Source: Silene latifolia (lineage: Eukaryota > Streptophyta > Magnoliopsida > Caryophyllales > Caryophyllaceae). Taken from it: a stretch of DNA of 64,000 nt. Position 1 is the stretch's first letter. The number at the start of each line of letters is the position of its first letter. Below are positions 1 to 10,908 of this stretch, piece by piece. The stretch spans positions 36,102,652 to 36,166,651 of the forward strand of contig NC_133536.1 in NCBI RefSeq assembly GCF_048544455.1, written 5' to 3'. Below the pieces are notes generated by a model. It ran no database searches and had not been told where the DNA came from. It worked only from the letters and a program-made list of their open reading frames with translations. The position numbers were made by a program, and so were the translations under genes.

Positions 1-309
1 GAAGCGATATGGATGCGTCAATTCTTACATGGGCTATCTGTAGTGCCTAGTTCGAATGACCCGATCACCATCTATTGCGACAATAGTGGTGCCATCTTCC
101 AAGCTAAAGAGCCAAAGTCTAGCAACAAGTCTAGACATGTACAACGGAAAGCTCATCTAATCCGAGATTACGTGGAGCAAAAGGAAGTAGTGATAGAAAA
201 GATTGCTACAGATGATAACATAGCAGATCCTCACACTAAAGCATTACGACAAGATAAGCATGAAGGGCACGTTAATTCCATGGGAATTAAACGTGTTCCT
301 AAGTTGTAG
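1..309 (+). pseudogene. Ty1-copia polyprotein, C-terminal RNase H fragment
   Basis: The reading frame enters from outside the window and stops at 307-309. It encodes the end of a copia RNase H domain: the ADxxTKAL-like tail (here ADPHTKAL) and the segment with SRHVQRKAHLIRDYV are typical of Ty1-copia elements. It matches the C-terminal frame of the copia element at 42524-42820 with only a few residue differences (for example PHTKA versus PLTKA), so both belong to one family. The rest of gag-pol lies upstream of the window. It is followed by the family's long 3' non-coding region and 3' LTR. Confidence 0.9.
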
Positions 310-1163
310 TACTCTTTTATGGATTAGATTCATTCGCTTTTGTACTCTATACAACATCATCGTTTTGATATTTTATATTTTGTTTTTCATGTGGATTTGT
401 ACGACAAATTTTGAACACCACAAAGTGAACTGAACGAACATTATATTTTTTTCACCCTTAATTGCCCACATGAGCTGATAACTCGGCAATTATTTTGTGA
501 CGTTGGTTGATGGTGGGTTCAACGAGCCATAAGTCAACCGGTTGACGACCAATCACGAGGCGATTTATACGGATATTTCGTAGGACACAATTGTGACATC
601 GACGTGGAGTCCTAAATGTTTTATAACATTCGGTGCCCGGTCGTGGATAGGACTTCCATGGTGATCCTAAGAGTCGATTCTTTTGACTATCGACTGTCTC
701 TTGAGACTAAGGCATTTTGGGTGACTTTGGTTTCTTTCTCACGGTCATCCGTAACGGGGGCCAAGTAGATTGTTTCGGGTCATTTCATACTCTGCTTAGA
801 TCGGAAGGAGTTCGAGTTGAAGGAAATATTCAGCCTTTATCGGTACTCGATATTTCTCGGGGCCACTCGAGGAGTCAGAATCGAAATGCATGGCCATGCT
901 CGGATACGGATTCGTTTTTTATCGCTTAAGTTACTCTCTAGTCGGGGAAACCACTCTAGATACAGATCGATTGTAAAATACGACCTTTGCGGATCCAGAT
1001 CTGCAAATTGTTTTACATTGAGTGGGAGAAATTTTAAATGAATATGAGAATCGGTTATCGCACATACACTTGTACGGACAAGTGGGAGTTTGTTGGAGCT
1101 TGTGTCCTCCAGTTAGTGCGGATAACGTCATTGCACATACACTTGTACGAACAAGTGGGAGCT
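310..1163 (+). other. 3' internal non-coding region of copia element, with duplicated polypurine tract
   Basis: No coding frame is seen here. The same region, inverted, lies at 41659-42523 in the complete copy. Just before the LTR, a purine tract followed by TTGTTGG occurs twice about 75 bp apart (near 1080-1096 and 1151-1170), so the junction of polypurine tract and LTR start has been tandemly duplicated. The second copy abuts the LTR. Confidence 0.8.
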
Positions 1164-2147
1164 TGTTGGGGTTGGTGTCCTTAACAGTTAGTGCAAGGAC
1201 TTATAAATCTCTAAAAGGATCAAAGGGCATACTTTTGGTATTATTATCAGTTGATCCACGTTTATCAATAACGGTTGGCTTGCTAGATAAGTTTGACGTT
1301 ATTGTCATACAGATGGCGGTGATCAACTGGTCCCTAAAAGTCACACCTATAGGATACGTTTGAGAGATGTGACGGTATGAAAATACAGTCATGTAGATGC
1401 CAATTTTGACTAACCAGTTAGTCTGAGTTATTTGACTAATAATTAGTCAAAAATGTGATGTTGAGATATTTTATTTAATACGGATTAAATAATAATGGCT
1501 AAGGCGAATTAAGCAGTTAATTCGCAAAATTGAATATAAACGTTTTATATTTAATTAAATGTATATTGAATATAATTATACAATACTGTTTTGTCGGACA
1601 CGTATTAATAATTCAGCTAACCCGTATTATTAGTTGATGCCTTAATTTCCGATAACCGATAACAGTTTATAATCAGACCGTGTCATATACATTTAGTATT
1701 TCGGATCGTACCATGAGTTAAAAATAAGAGAAAGTGGAAAGCCCACTCTCCCCAAAAGAAACTCACGGCCGAACCATACAAAGAGGGAGTCTCTCCTCTT
1801 TGTAACCGAATTTGTCATTTGCAAAATTAAACTAGGGTTTTGTGAGACACTTTTTCTCTCTAAACCTAGATCTCTCATCTAAGCAAAAACTCACAAAAAT
1901 TAATCCTCTCAATATTGCAAGGCAATTAGAGGATTCGATCTAGCACAAGGGCATATCTCGGACCATCTTGGGTGCATCATTTAGGAGGAGGTCTACTTTG
2001 ATCTCTCATTGCCTTTTGCACTAGGACCGAAGGTTATTTCTACATCTTAATCGTTTCATTATGTTTTTCGTTTTATGACTATAATCACATGTAAATTTTG
2101 CGTTATAATCCTATATTTAAAGGGTAGTATACGGATATTACCCCACA
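1164..2147 (+). repeat. 3' LTR of copia element (family 1)
   Basis: The LTR starts TGTTGGGG directly after the purine tract and ends in CCCCACA, so it has TG...CA ends. It aligns along its length with the inverted LTRs at 40655-41658 and 48579-49583, but is more diverged from them than they are from each other. Its 5' partner lies outside the window, so a target-site duplication cannot be checked. Confidence 0.9.
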
Positions 2148-3295
2148 TCTATTGTCAATATACATCGTCCTATCATCATCGGGTGCTTGTTGGGTTTTCT
2201 ATAAATCCCGATATCGACAAATATAGGTATCTACAGTTGTATAAGTTCATGTTGTCGATTTGATTCATCGTAATGTTGAGCATGAAGCGAGTATACTGGT
2301 TGTCTATTGAGTGTGTCGTTTGACACAAGAGCGGGGGTCATTCGACAGTCAGTATTGGTCGAATGACAACAAGTATATATGGTGGTCGATCGACAGAGGG
2401 TAGGTGTCGATCGACACTCTAAATTCTGTGTGCCGAATTGTATATTGATGGTTCTTGTTTCAGTTAATTATTATACAATTATTTATGATTCTATCGTATG
2501 CTTATGAGTGTATCGTATTGTTGCATTTGAGGCACGTGTTAAGGGAGTTGTGCCAGCGTGTGATGAAATGGTACGGTGTTAAAGGAGCTATACCTTATTG
2601 TGATGATCATGGTGTTAAGGGAGTTGTGCTATGTTTTGGTATGTGCACGGTGTTAAGGGAGTTGTGCCATACTTGCTAACAAGGGTGGTGGTTGGATCGT
2701 ATTGAGATGGGAGGTCGGGCATCATTTGTGTTATGTTATTGTATGAATGGTTGTGTTGGTTATCAAATATGTATTCGTTATTCTTATATACTCATTTTGT
2801 ACTTTTATATCCCTACTTAACCAGTGGTTGACGTGTTTGTGTCTTGTGTCAAATTTTCACATATTTCTGGGGTGGCATGTGTTGATCAATTCTATAATTT
2901 CCAATCGAATGGGGAACAGATTGATTTAGCAGGTTTGGATAAGAGCTGGTGTGGATGTTGTGTTGGAGTTTAGGACGAGATTACGGAGTATATCGCGAGT
3001 CTAGTCTCACATTTTGGTCTAAATGTTTTGTCAGACATTAGTATTTCTATTTTGAGTTCAGGCATTATCTATTACCGAGCATGTAATCAGATTATTAAAC
3101 CATGTTTTAGTTATATTGAGACAGTTTTCAGTTAGAGTTGTAATTTTTATTTAAAGTACTTTATTATTGTTTAATTTAATATATATTGCCTCGCGTTTCG
3201 GAGATAGTAACAGTTCCATTTAATCGGGAATGTCTTGCTAAAGGAACCTTTTAGGAAGAATACACTCCACGGGATTTATGCATAATATTCCAAGA
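2148..3295. other. Intergenic, no gene recognised
   Basis: No coding frame is convincing here. It contains a short tandem repeat (2536-2668) and two palindromes with the TCGATCGA core (2385-2394 and 2404-2417), the same core that is amplified at 47926-48228. The right part (about 3190-3260) looks like decayed retroelement DNA, but I cannot name the family. Confidence 0.5.
2536..2668 (+). repeat. Four-copy tandem repeat, about 38 bp period
   Basis: The motif GTGTTAAGGGAGTTGTGCC and close variants start at 2536, 2576, 2612 and 2650, giving spacings of 40, 36 and 38 bp. The 19-bp core is conserved and the spacers are not. Confidence 0.75.
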
Positions 3296-3769
3296 CTACC
3301 CTTTTAAATTTGCCCTTTCGAACTCTCGACTCAGAACATGGTCGATGCTAATGAATTGACCTAGCTGCCCACCAATACTCCGCATATTACTCTTGTTTGA
3401 TCGTCCCTTCAACGGTAAATCGTATACTTGAGCCCAAATAGGAATATGGAATAATGGCATTTCAGATATTTTGCCCTTTGCATTAAGTTCGTTGAAACAC
3501 CATACAAATTTGTCGAAGTGCCAAGGCTGCCCTTCAATAACCCGCAACTTATCCTTCTCATTATCGAAGCGAAATACGAACATATTGTTTTTTGCATCAA
3601 TGATGTACCCCGAAATTACGCCTTTAGGGTTCCATAGGTTGGACATAGTCTCAATCGCCGCTTTGACATTAATCGATATATATGTCCAGATCTTCCCTAC
3701 AAGCATCAAACTAGTGTTCTCATGGACCCACCTAGTTTCCCTCAACATCCCATTCAAAGACCTCAACAT
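3296..3769 (-). pseudogene. DUF4283-type retroelement gag-like fragment
   Basis: A 157-residue open frame with no recognised partner exons. The order of features (a region with GQPWHFDKFVWCF, then MPLFHIPIWAQVYDLP, then a stretch on whether the border is IGGQLGQFISID) is typical of the DUF4283 domain found in plant LINE-like and related retroelement ORF1 proteins. The usual downstream CCHC zinc knuckle and the endonuclease/RT are missing, so this is a relic. The solo LTR at 3803-5176 lies 33 bp away on its 5' side and may have split the original element. Confidence 0.7.
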
Positions 3770-3802
3770 CCCCCCTAATTATTAGGCATATTGTATAGAA
3801 GC

Positions 3803-5176
3803 TGATAGGCTATTGCACACCTATACAAAGATAATATTTATACCCTAGACAACAAATGAATGTAGTACTTAGGGGTCGAACCCAAAGGAGACGGGAGTTA
3901 TTAATTAATTGTTATGGAGCGAAGTTTATCTTGAGTCGATGCGGTTGATTGATTGATTGGTTGATTATGCAAATAAAATGAAAACAACAATAAAAAGAAA
4001 TTGTCTAGGGAGGTCGGGTCACACATGCTAATTACGTAAATGTTTATGTCAAGTTAGGAAGTTGATTTTGCGGTAAATGTTTAGGCTTAGAGATACCCAC
4101 CTTACGGCATTAGTATCAACCATAGACCGGGTCCTAGAGAAACTCTCGTCCATGACTAGGTCGTCCTACTACACATGCTTAGTCTAATTCAATTTCGTGC
4201 CTCTCGACTTTAGAACGAATGAACAAACTTAATCGATGAATAAGGCCTTTAAACATAGATTAAACATTATGGTGCAAACATGTGATAGAAACACTTATAC
4301 AATATTAACTTATCCTTATTTTGACATTTACAAATTACTTAATCATGCATGGCTTCCTTTATTCCCTAGACAAAGGTAATTTATTCTAACATTGTGAAAA
4401 TATAAACTAAACTAATGCTAAATGAAATGATAAATAACATAATTAAAATAAAGATAAAATTACCTTGAATGAAAATAGAAGAACAATTGCAAATGGAAAT
4501 AACTTGGAATAAATCTTGAACTTGATAATAGAAATGTTGTAACAAACTAATACAAGCTAAACTAAACTAAACTACTAATATTTAGAGATAATTTTGGAAT
4601 AAAAATATATGTGAATGGTGGTGTGTAAAGGTGTGTGATTAGCACCCCTTATATAGGAAATAAGAGAGCAAAATTTGTAGAGGAATCCAAAATGGCATCC
4701 TAAGCGCACTCTTAATTTTCTCTTCAATTCTTGGTTTAATGCTCAAGGTATCCAAAGTTGGTGCTTTAATGCCTTGTTTATGAGTGTGATTAAGAGCATT
4801 AAGGAGGGCATCTTAAATATTTTGGCATCCTAAGCTCTTCTTTAGCATTCAAAGTTTCCACCACATTTTAGACTTGAATTCTTGGGCTTTGACTTGCACA
4901 TTGACTTTGCTTGCATTTTCATTTTGATCCAACACTTTCTTTTTGTAAAATCCATGCACTTCCAACACTTAGTCCAATCTTGCTCTCATACTTAGCCTTG
5001 CTTCTAGTGTTAGCACATTTTATAGTACTTTAGCTCATTTTCCTACAAAACACACTTGAACACACAATTGTACTAGAAACACAATATTAGCTTAAAAACA
5101 CTTTGATGAGTGCTAAAATTATATGTAAAATCAAACTAATATAAGGGGTTAAAATGTATAGAAAATGCACTTATCA
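3803..5176. repeat. Solo LTR, 1374 bp, with 5-bp target-site duplication
   Basis: The block starts TGATAGG and ends CTTATCA, giving TGATA...TATCA inverted ends typical of an LTR. It is flanked by a perfect GAAGC duplication (3798-3802 and 5177-5181). No second copy, primer-binding site, polypurine tract or coding sequence is present, so it is the product of LTR-LTR recombination. A TATATAAGGGG-type box on the minus strand near 4650 suggests minus orientation; that is inference. Confidence 0.85.
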
Positions 5177-5181
5177 GAAGC

Positions 5182-5876
5182 TAATCTTTGTATTCAACTA
5201 TAAATACCTCCCTATGTATCCTTGTAATTATCAATAACAATATACAACCTTTATAATCTTGACAACTTCTACCCGGATACAATAACACAGACCTCAAAGA
5301 CTCGAACGATATACATATAAATATATTCTAATACCCACTAAACTAAAAGAATAAGAACTACTCAATCTTTTCCCGCCCAAATAATTGAAAATGGTGGTGG
5401 GCCCATGATAAAATTATAATAATTGATGATTGATTGACTAAAAAATTTGGCACATAATAAAATATCTCAAAATATTATAAAGTCAAATCAAATTTTTCTT
5501 TCCGAATTCAACGTAATTGATATACGAAGTACAAAAGAAAGTGGAGCTCATATTACACACTACCGTTATAAAGTCAATATGTGCTTTACTTACATTTCAC
5601 TTCTAACTCAATCCTCATATCCCCCTATAATCCTCCTACAAATGACTAAAACTAAAAGATTAACCCATCTATAAATTTTTCCGATCAATGCAATAATAAA
5701 GTACTGACCCTATATTAGATTATGTTTTTCCATAATAGTCGGCTATTATTACTAATAATAAAAATAGGTTCGCACAAAAATAACTTAATGGAAAACTCTT
5801 TTAAACAGTACATTTTTTTTATAATATCACTAACATTATTATCAGTATATTGCAACAATCTATTATAAGTACAACT
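5182..5876. other. AT-rich stretch, possible LTR remnant, no gene
   Basis: The left end, right after the solo LTR, contains a TATAAATA box near 5200 followed by a leader-like stretch, as seen in the R region of an LTR. The DNA before 3798 may be the other half of the same interrupted element. The rest is AT-rich with no supported coding frame. Confidence 0.4.
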
Positions 5877-6064
5877 TGTTATGAAATATTATTATATGGA
5901 TGTTCATATCTTAGAATATTCTAGAGTGTATTATCTTATGAAAACTCTACTCTCAATGTATATGTATATATACCCCCTCATAATGGAATAATATATTGTT
6001 CTGTCTCTCTCTATATTTTCTCTAACTTCTCTCTATAATTATCTCTTGTCTTTATTTCACAACA
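5877..6064 (+). repeat. 5' LTR of the non-coding element
   Basis: It carries a TATATATA-rich promoter box near 5963-5975 followed by a CT-rich leader, which fits a short LTR with U3, TATA and R. Its similarity to 10146-10336 is high, with scattered substitutions. Confidence 0.88.
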
Positions 6065-6418
6065 CGTTATCAGCATGAAACCCTAACCAATTGAGCATGA
6101 AATTAACGACGACCATGTATTCTTTGGATCTGATAATTCGGAGTATTCAACAAGAGGAAAGGTGCAAGTAGGGGGAAGACATGATAATTAAGATGGCCGA
6201 GCCATACATAAATATAAACACCTCGTATCATCCAAGGTAAGTTAAGGTAAGTTTTCCTTTGCACAATTTCTTCCATATACGTAAAAAGTATTACTTACTT
6301 TATTTTGTTTGATAATCGTTAAAGTTTTGATTCTCGTATCTCAAAAGAAAAAAATACTTTTGGGTCTGAAGTGCCAAAAGATTTATTTTAAAGAGATGAG
6401 AGAATATGTCCACATTAT

Positions 6419-9400
6419 AACTTTGGCCTGAAGTTCAAAGTGTTAAAGGTGTGTAATAATTCTAACACCGTCTCATCAGTACAATATTTTCATATTGTAT
6501 AAGTGTAAGTGGTCAGAAGTCCACATGTAAATGTTAGTGACCAGAAGTTCACAGCTGTGTTTTTTAACCGCAAATGAGTTTAAAGTGGTCTTTTTTAAAG
6601 GCAAATTTATTTGCGAATTGATTCTTGTTCAGTTGATGTTGAACAGTATATGAGATATAAAATTTGATCCATTCCTTGAAGTGAATGTGACATCTCATAA
6701 AGACTCTGTTTGTAGCAGAGATCAAGAATATGGCGTTATGATAAGCCTAATGTTGCGGCCTTAATTGAGCCTGATAATGTGGCATTTGATGAGCCAAGTA
6801 AAGAAACCTTAATTGAGCTTAATGTGTGACCTTATTGAGCCAAATTCGTTCATTGAAAGAAATGAAAATATCTCATAAAAGTGAATATCTCATGAAAAGT
6901 CATGTGAGAATATGAGACTCATATATGCAAGAGTTTGATATGAGAAAGGAAAAATTATTTTTGCATTAAAATTTTGACATTTACGCTATGGCGTGAAGTT
7001 CATAGTATTTGCAAATAATTAAACTATGACCCAAAGCTCAGAGTATTTAATTACATATACAAAACATTGACCTGAAGTTCATAATAATTACAATTACTAA
7101 AATTGTGACCCTAAGTTCACAATATTTACAATTTATGACCAAAATCCTCTTTTCTAGTCTTGACAAGTATTTACGATCATTGAAAGTCGCATATTATATT
7201 TTACATTATTGCACCTACCTATCAGAATATCAGTGGTTAATAAAATTAGTTAGTCTAATTTGGTTGTTTGCTACACATACTTACTTTTAATTGTTTGATA
7301 TATCTCTTTATTTGTGATATGATGTTTTTTTTTTTTTGTGATATATGTTGGATATTTATAAAACTAATAAAATTAATCTTTTAGTCTTTTGTTTAAGTGA
7401 TTAGTGATGATATATACGAGTTAAACAATTAGTATGGTGATGTACTTATATGTATTTTTCATGTTCTACGCCTGTTTAAATTTGGTTAATGTTTGCCATA
7501 GTGGACCAGCCCTTTTTTGGTAATAATATGATTAATCAATTGTTTCACTACACTTGTCTACTCTTAAGTGAAAAATTTGATGATTATTGTTTGTATCTAA
7601 CTTGAAAAAAAAAAGTCGTTTGTGCTTGACACATATCTTATGAAAGCAATTTACATACTAATCACTCATGCAATTTTTAATCATTAATCGATTTGGGTTA
7701 GCCAGCTTACATATTAATTGCATATGGAGTCCGACTTGTAATGACATGTAAAAGGTTATATCAATTACAACAGATAGTATATATGAAAGGATAATGCTAT
7801 AATTGATTGTGGTATTTTATAATTGTCGTTTATATTGAGGAAATTAACATGTGCATATCATTATTGTATATATTGTTAATTAAGGACATCCGGGTTTTTA
7901 TTATACCCGTTTTGATAAACCTGAAGTTTATCTTAAGAAAAATATAAGTGTTGAAACTCTCTCGTGTAAATTTATTAAAGGCAAGACATTACACTGAGAT
8001 TGAGTATATATATATTTGATATTGGAGATCACAATTTGATTATTATATGAAATCGTTAGTCTCCGAATTGGGCATTGTGATTCACCACATTAAAAATCCA
8101 ACTGCATTATATTGTTATTATACAAAAAAAAATGCCCATATAAATTCTCATCGGTGATATGAGAAATTAAGTCCTAAGGTGGTTATGGTTTTTACCACCT
8201 TAAGGGGAGAATGATAAGGAAAAGCTGGTAAAAACAAACCAGTATGTTATCCCCAACTGAACCAGAAGTTCAGCCGTTTGTTTTCAATATGAAATACATC
8301 AAGTAGAGGTTTATGGAATTAGAAATAATGATATTCATTTGATTGTGAAGATGTATTATGATACCACTTTTATCACCTTATCAAAATATGATATGTTACA
8401 TTAAAATCTATTATTTAATTATAGACAGTTTAGCCCTATCTGTGGTATAGCGAGCTATACATTAGTCATAGAAAATATATGTAATGAAAAAGTAGATTCT
8501 TGCCAAATTGAACAATAACCACACATAAAAGGTAGTGTGAAAGTCATATCGGTTCACATATTTCAAGTAATAAGAAAATGGCAAGCATGGGCAGTTGGTA
8601 CTCCACGAGAGTAAAGAAATTTAGATGTCCCGGAAGTGACATAAATATCTGAATGATAATAGATGGCCTATATAAAAAAGGAATGGTACCAAAATATGTT
8701 CATATATCACTGATTCAGTACTGACAATATCACGAGATGTTGAAATTATATCGATATGGTTAAGTAACCGATATGCATTTGAGCGCAGAGTTTAATGGAC
8801 TAGAAAATGGGGATCTTATATTTAAGTCCATTTTGATTGCCGACATATAATCTATGATTATGAATGAGCTCATGGACTCGAAGTCCATTCATTGACCTGA
8901 AGTCAATTCAGATTATGATTATTTGAAAAGAAACTGTACAGTTTGCATTTTGAGTCATCATCATGTGCATTTTAGATAATAAGTTTATCATGTGCATCTT
9001 AGTGTTATTATATATACGTTATACATTATTGCATTGTTTTTATTGTTGTTTAGAATTAGTTACATATCATATACATGCACATAACTAATTATATTGTTAT
9101 AGTTTGATAAATGTTTAAAAGGAGAAATATATTTTTCAGCCTCTTATAAATGTTCATCAAATGATGATTTTTGATCAATTGAGTTTTGAGAACTCATGAT
9201 TATATATGAACCTCTACGACACGATTGAAAGATTATCGTGATTATTTCCAAAATGGAAAATTCAAACTCCTGTAGAGTTACTTGAAGGAAATTATTATTG
9301 TCTCAACCCGAAGTTTGAGTATATGAGAATAATGATTTAAATGAGCTTAATGCTAAACATATGAAATTAGTTTATGGTCCAGAAATACCATAACGATTGG

Positions 9401-9424
9401 AAAATAATGTAGTCGAAGTCTACA
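6419..9424 (+). other. Array of about 14 hairpins with a constant loop core
   Basis: Short inverted repeats flank a shared core close to CCTGAAGT. Examples: 6420-6441 (ACTTTG/CAAAGT), 6509-6524 (GTGG/CCAC), 6537-6552 (GTGA/TCAC), 6670-6687 (CATTC/GAATG), 6986-7005 (CTATG/CATAG), 7102-7123 (ATTGTGA/TCACAAT), 7914-7932 (GATAAAC/GTTTATC), 8257-8273 (CTGAAC/GTTCAG), 8872-8888 (ATGGAC/GTCCAT), 8891-8907 (ATTGAC/GTCAAT), 9302-9319 (CTCAA/TTGAG), 9372-9393 (TTATGGT/ACCATAA) and 9408-9424 (TGTAG/CTACA); 7023-7044 has one mismatch. The arms differ in sequence from one hairpin to the next while pairing is kept. All have the core on the element's sense strand. Confidence 0.8.
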
Positions 9425-9551
9425 ATGAGAATTTCAATCAATACATATGTGGTTTAGCAAAGAAAATTGCTCAAAGGTATTGGATGATTTATTCAATAAT
9501 TATCGGATTGATTCTCCTTAAGACAGAGAATTAAGGAATGATAGCTACACT

Positions 9552-10113
9552 CTTTTTCCCTTCGACTAGGTTTTTGTCCCAACAGGTTTTTCCTAGCAAG
9601 GTTTTTAACGAGGTAGCATTATAAGCGCATTATTACGCTATTGTCATGATTTGTCATTATTGTTGCGATGACAATTATTTTGAATATATAAGGCTATGTC
9701 ATATATTGAGGAGAAACTCCATCATAATTATGGAGGTATTGTTTGAAATGAAAATTCAAGAGTTATTATGAAATAACCATATCCAGATTGTGAATTCCGG
9801 TGAAATATGATGATTGAAGTTATCAAGAATTTCTATTAATTGAAGATATCAAGTTATCAACGAAGATGTATTTCAACAATCGAAAAGTTATATTAAAGCA
9901 TGGATCATTTCAAGATACATCAAGTTATGTAATCATCCGGGGAAGTTGACACACGCTGTAGTCTTTTTCCTTATCCATGGTTTTGTCCCACTGGGTTTTC
10001 CATGAAAAGGTTTTAACGAGGCGGCTATTATTATGCGTGTTTGAAGGTTATTGTACTCTTTTCCTTTCTAGCGTTTTTCCCATAGGATTTTTCTAGTAAG
10101 GTTTTTAACGAGC
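9552..10113 (+). repeat. Three copies of a structured pre-PPT motif
   Basis: Copies at about 9552-9613, 9963-10021 and 10055-10113 share a T-rich, CCC/GGG-containing core ending in AGGTTTTTAACGAG. Each can fold: CTAGG (9566-9570) with CCTAG (9592-9596), CATGG (9976-9980) with CCATG (10000-10004), and CTAG (10068-10071) with CTAG (10093-10096). From memory, a motif of this kind is common just upstream of the 3' LTR in plant copia elements. Confidence 0.75.
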
Positions 10114-10145
10114 CATCTTCTTCAGTAATGGACATCCAAGGGGAG

Positions 10146-10336
10146 TGTTATGAAAATATTATAATATGGATGTCCATATCTTAGAATATTCTAGAGTCTA
10201 TTATCTTATGGAAACTCTACTCTCATTGTATATGTATATATACCCCCTCATAATGGAATAATATACTGTTCTGTCTCTCTCTCTATATTCTCTCTAACTT
10301 ATCTCTATAATTATTTTTTGTCTTTATTTCACAACA
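10146..10336 (+). repeat. 3' LTR of the non-coding element
   Basis: It is preceded by the purine tract CCAAGGGGAG at 10136-10145 and followed by the CAACT target duplication. It contains the same TATA-like stretch as the 5' copy. Confidence 0.88.
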
Positions 10337-10341
10337 CAACT

Positions 10342-10908
10342 CATTTATATAAATATTTTAAATTCTTACTAAGCTAGCTCTATATAAGTTAACCTCACAA
10401 ATGTCGTCCCGTCCTTTAGTACAGGATCTCAACTAGTTCAAAAATAAATGCAACTTATACTAATCAAATAACCATGGTTTAAACGTTGATCAAAACATGA
10501 ATCAATTTTGCAAAGGTGTAAGAAATTATAAATATATGAACAAAAGTTTTGGTACAAAATATTATAACATTGCATGAATTTATTTCTGTTACACATGCTT
10601 GAACTCTCCCATTAGATACATAAGAAGCTCTTACAGATTAATACTACTACCATTATGGAAACCCTACACCAGTTCACTTCTTCACTTCTCCTCCAAATTT
10701 ATTCTTTCGTATTTTAATATTTCATACAAATCGCGCTAGCTGGCCTTTGTTCTGTATATGCCCACATTCTGCTGCAACTCGTTCTTCTTGTACACCATCT
10801 CCAGTAGTATTGAATATTGGACATAATGTTCCCTCAAAGTTTACTGAATTCCCCTTTTAAAAACTCTGATTTTCAAGGCTGTTAAGAATGATTACTGAAA
10901 CTTCACGA
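10342..10908. other. 3' flank of the AGPase gene
   Basis: AT-rich DNA between the retroelement and the AGPase stop codon. The part nearest 10908 should hold the 3' UTR and poly(A) site of the minus-strand gene; I cannot place the cleavage site. No other gene is seen. Confidence 0.5.

Larger units (their letters stand above)
5877..10336 (+). mobile_element. Non-coding short-LTR retrotransposon (copia-like), complete
   Basis: Two LTRs of 188 and 191 bp (5877-6064 and 10146-10336), both starting TGTTATGAAA and ending CACAACA, are flanked by a perfect CAACT duplication (5872-5876 and 10337-10341). A purine tract AAGGGGAG precedes the 3' LTR and TTATCAGCATGAAA follows the 5' LTR as a probable primer-binding site, fixing the plus orientation. 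The 4.1 kb interior has no gag or pol frame; the longest frames are short and unrelated to any family. Its visible content is an array of hairpins and three copies of a pre-PPT motif, so it is a non-autonomous element that would need proteins from a relative. Placing it in Ty1-copia rests on LTR style and the pre-PPT motif. Confidence 0.88.

Noticed and set aside
1022..1363. 113-residue plus-strand frame across the copia LTR junction
   Set aside because: It spans the duplicated PPT region and the LTR start and matches no protein; its inverse copy in the other element is broken.
7105..7290. 61-residue frame in the non-coding element
   Set aside because: Low-complexity AT-rich translation with no gag or pol similarity.
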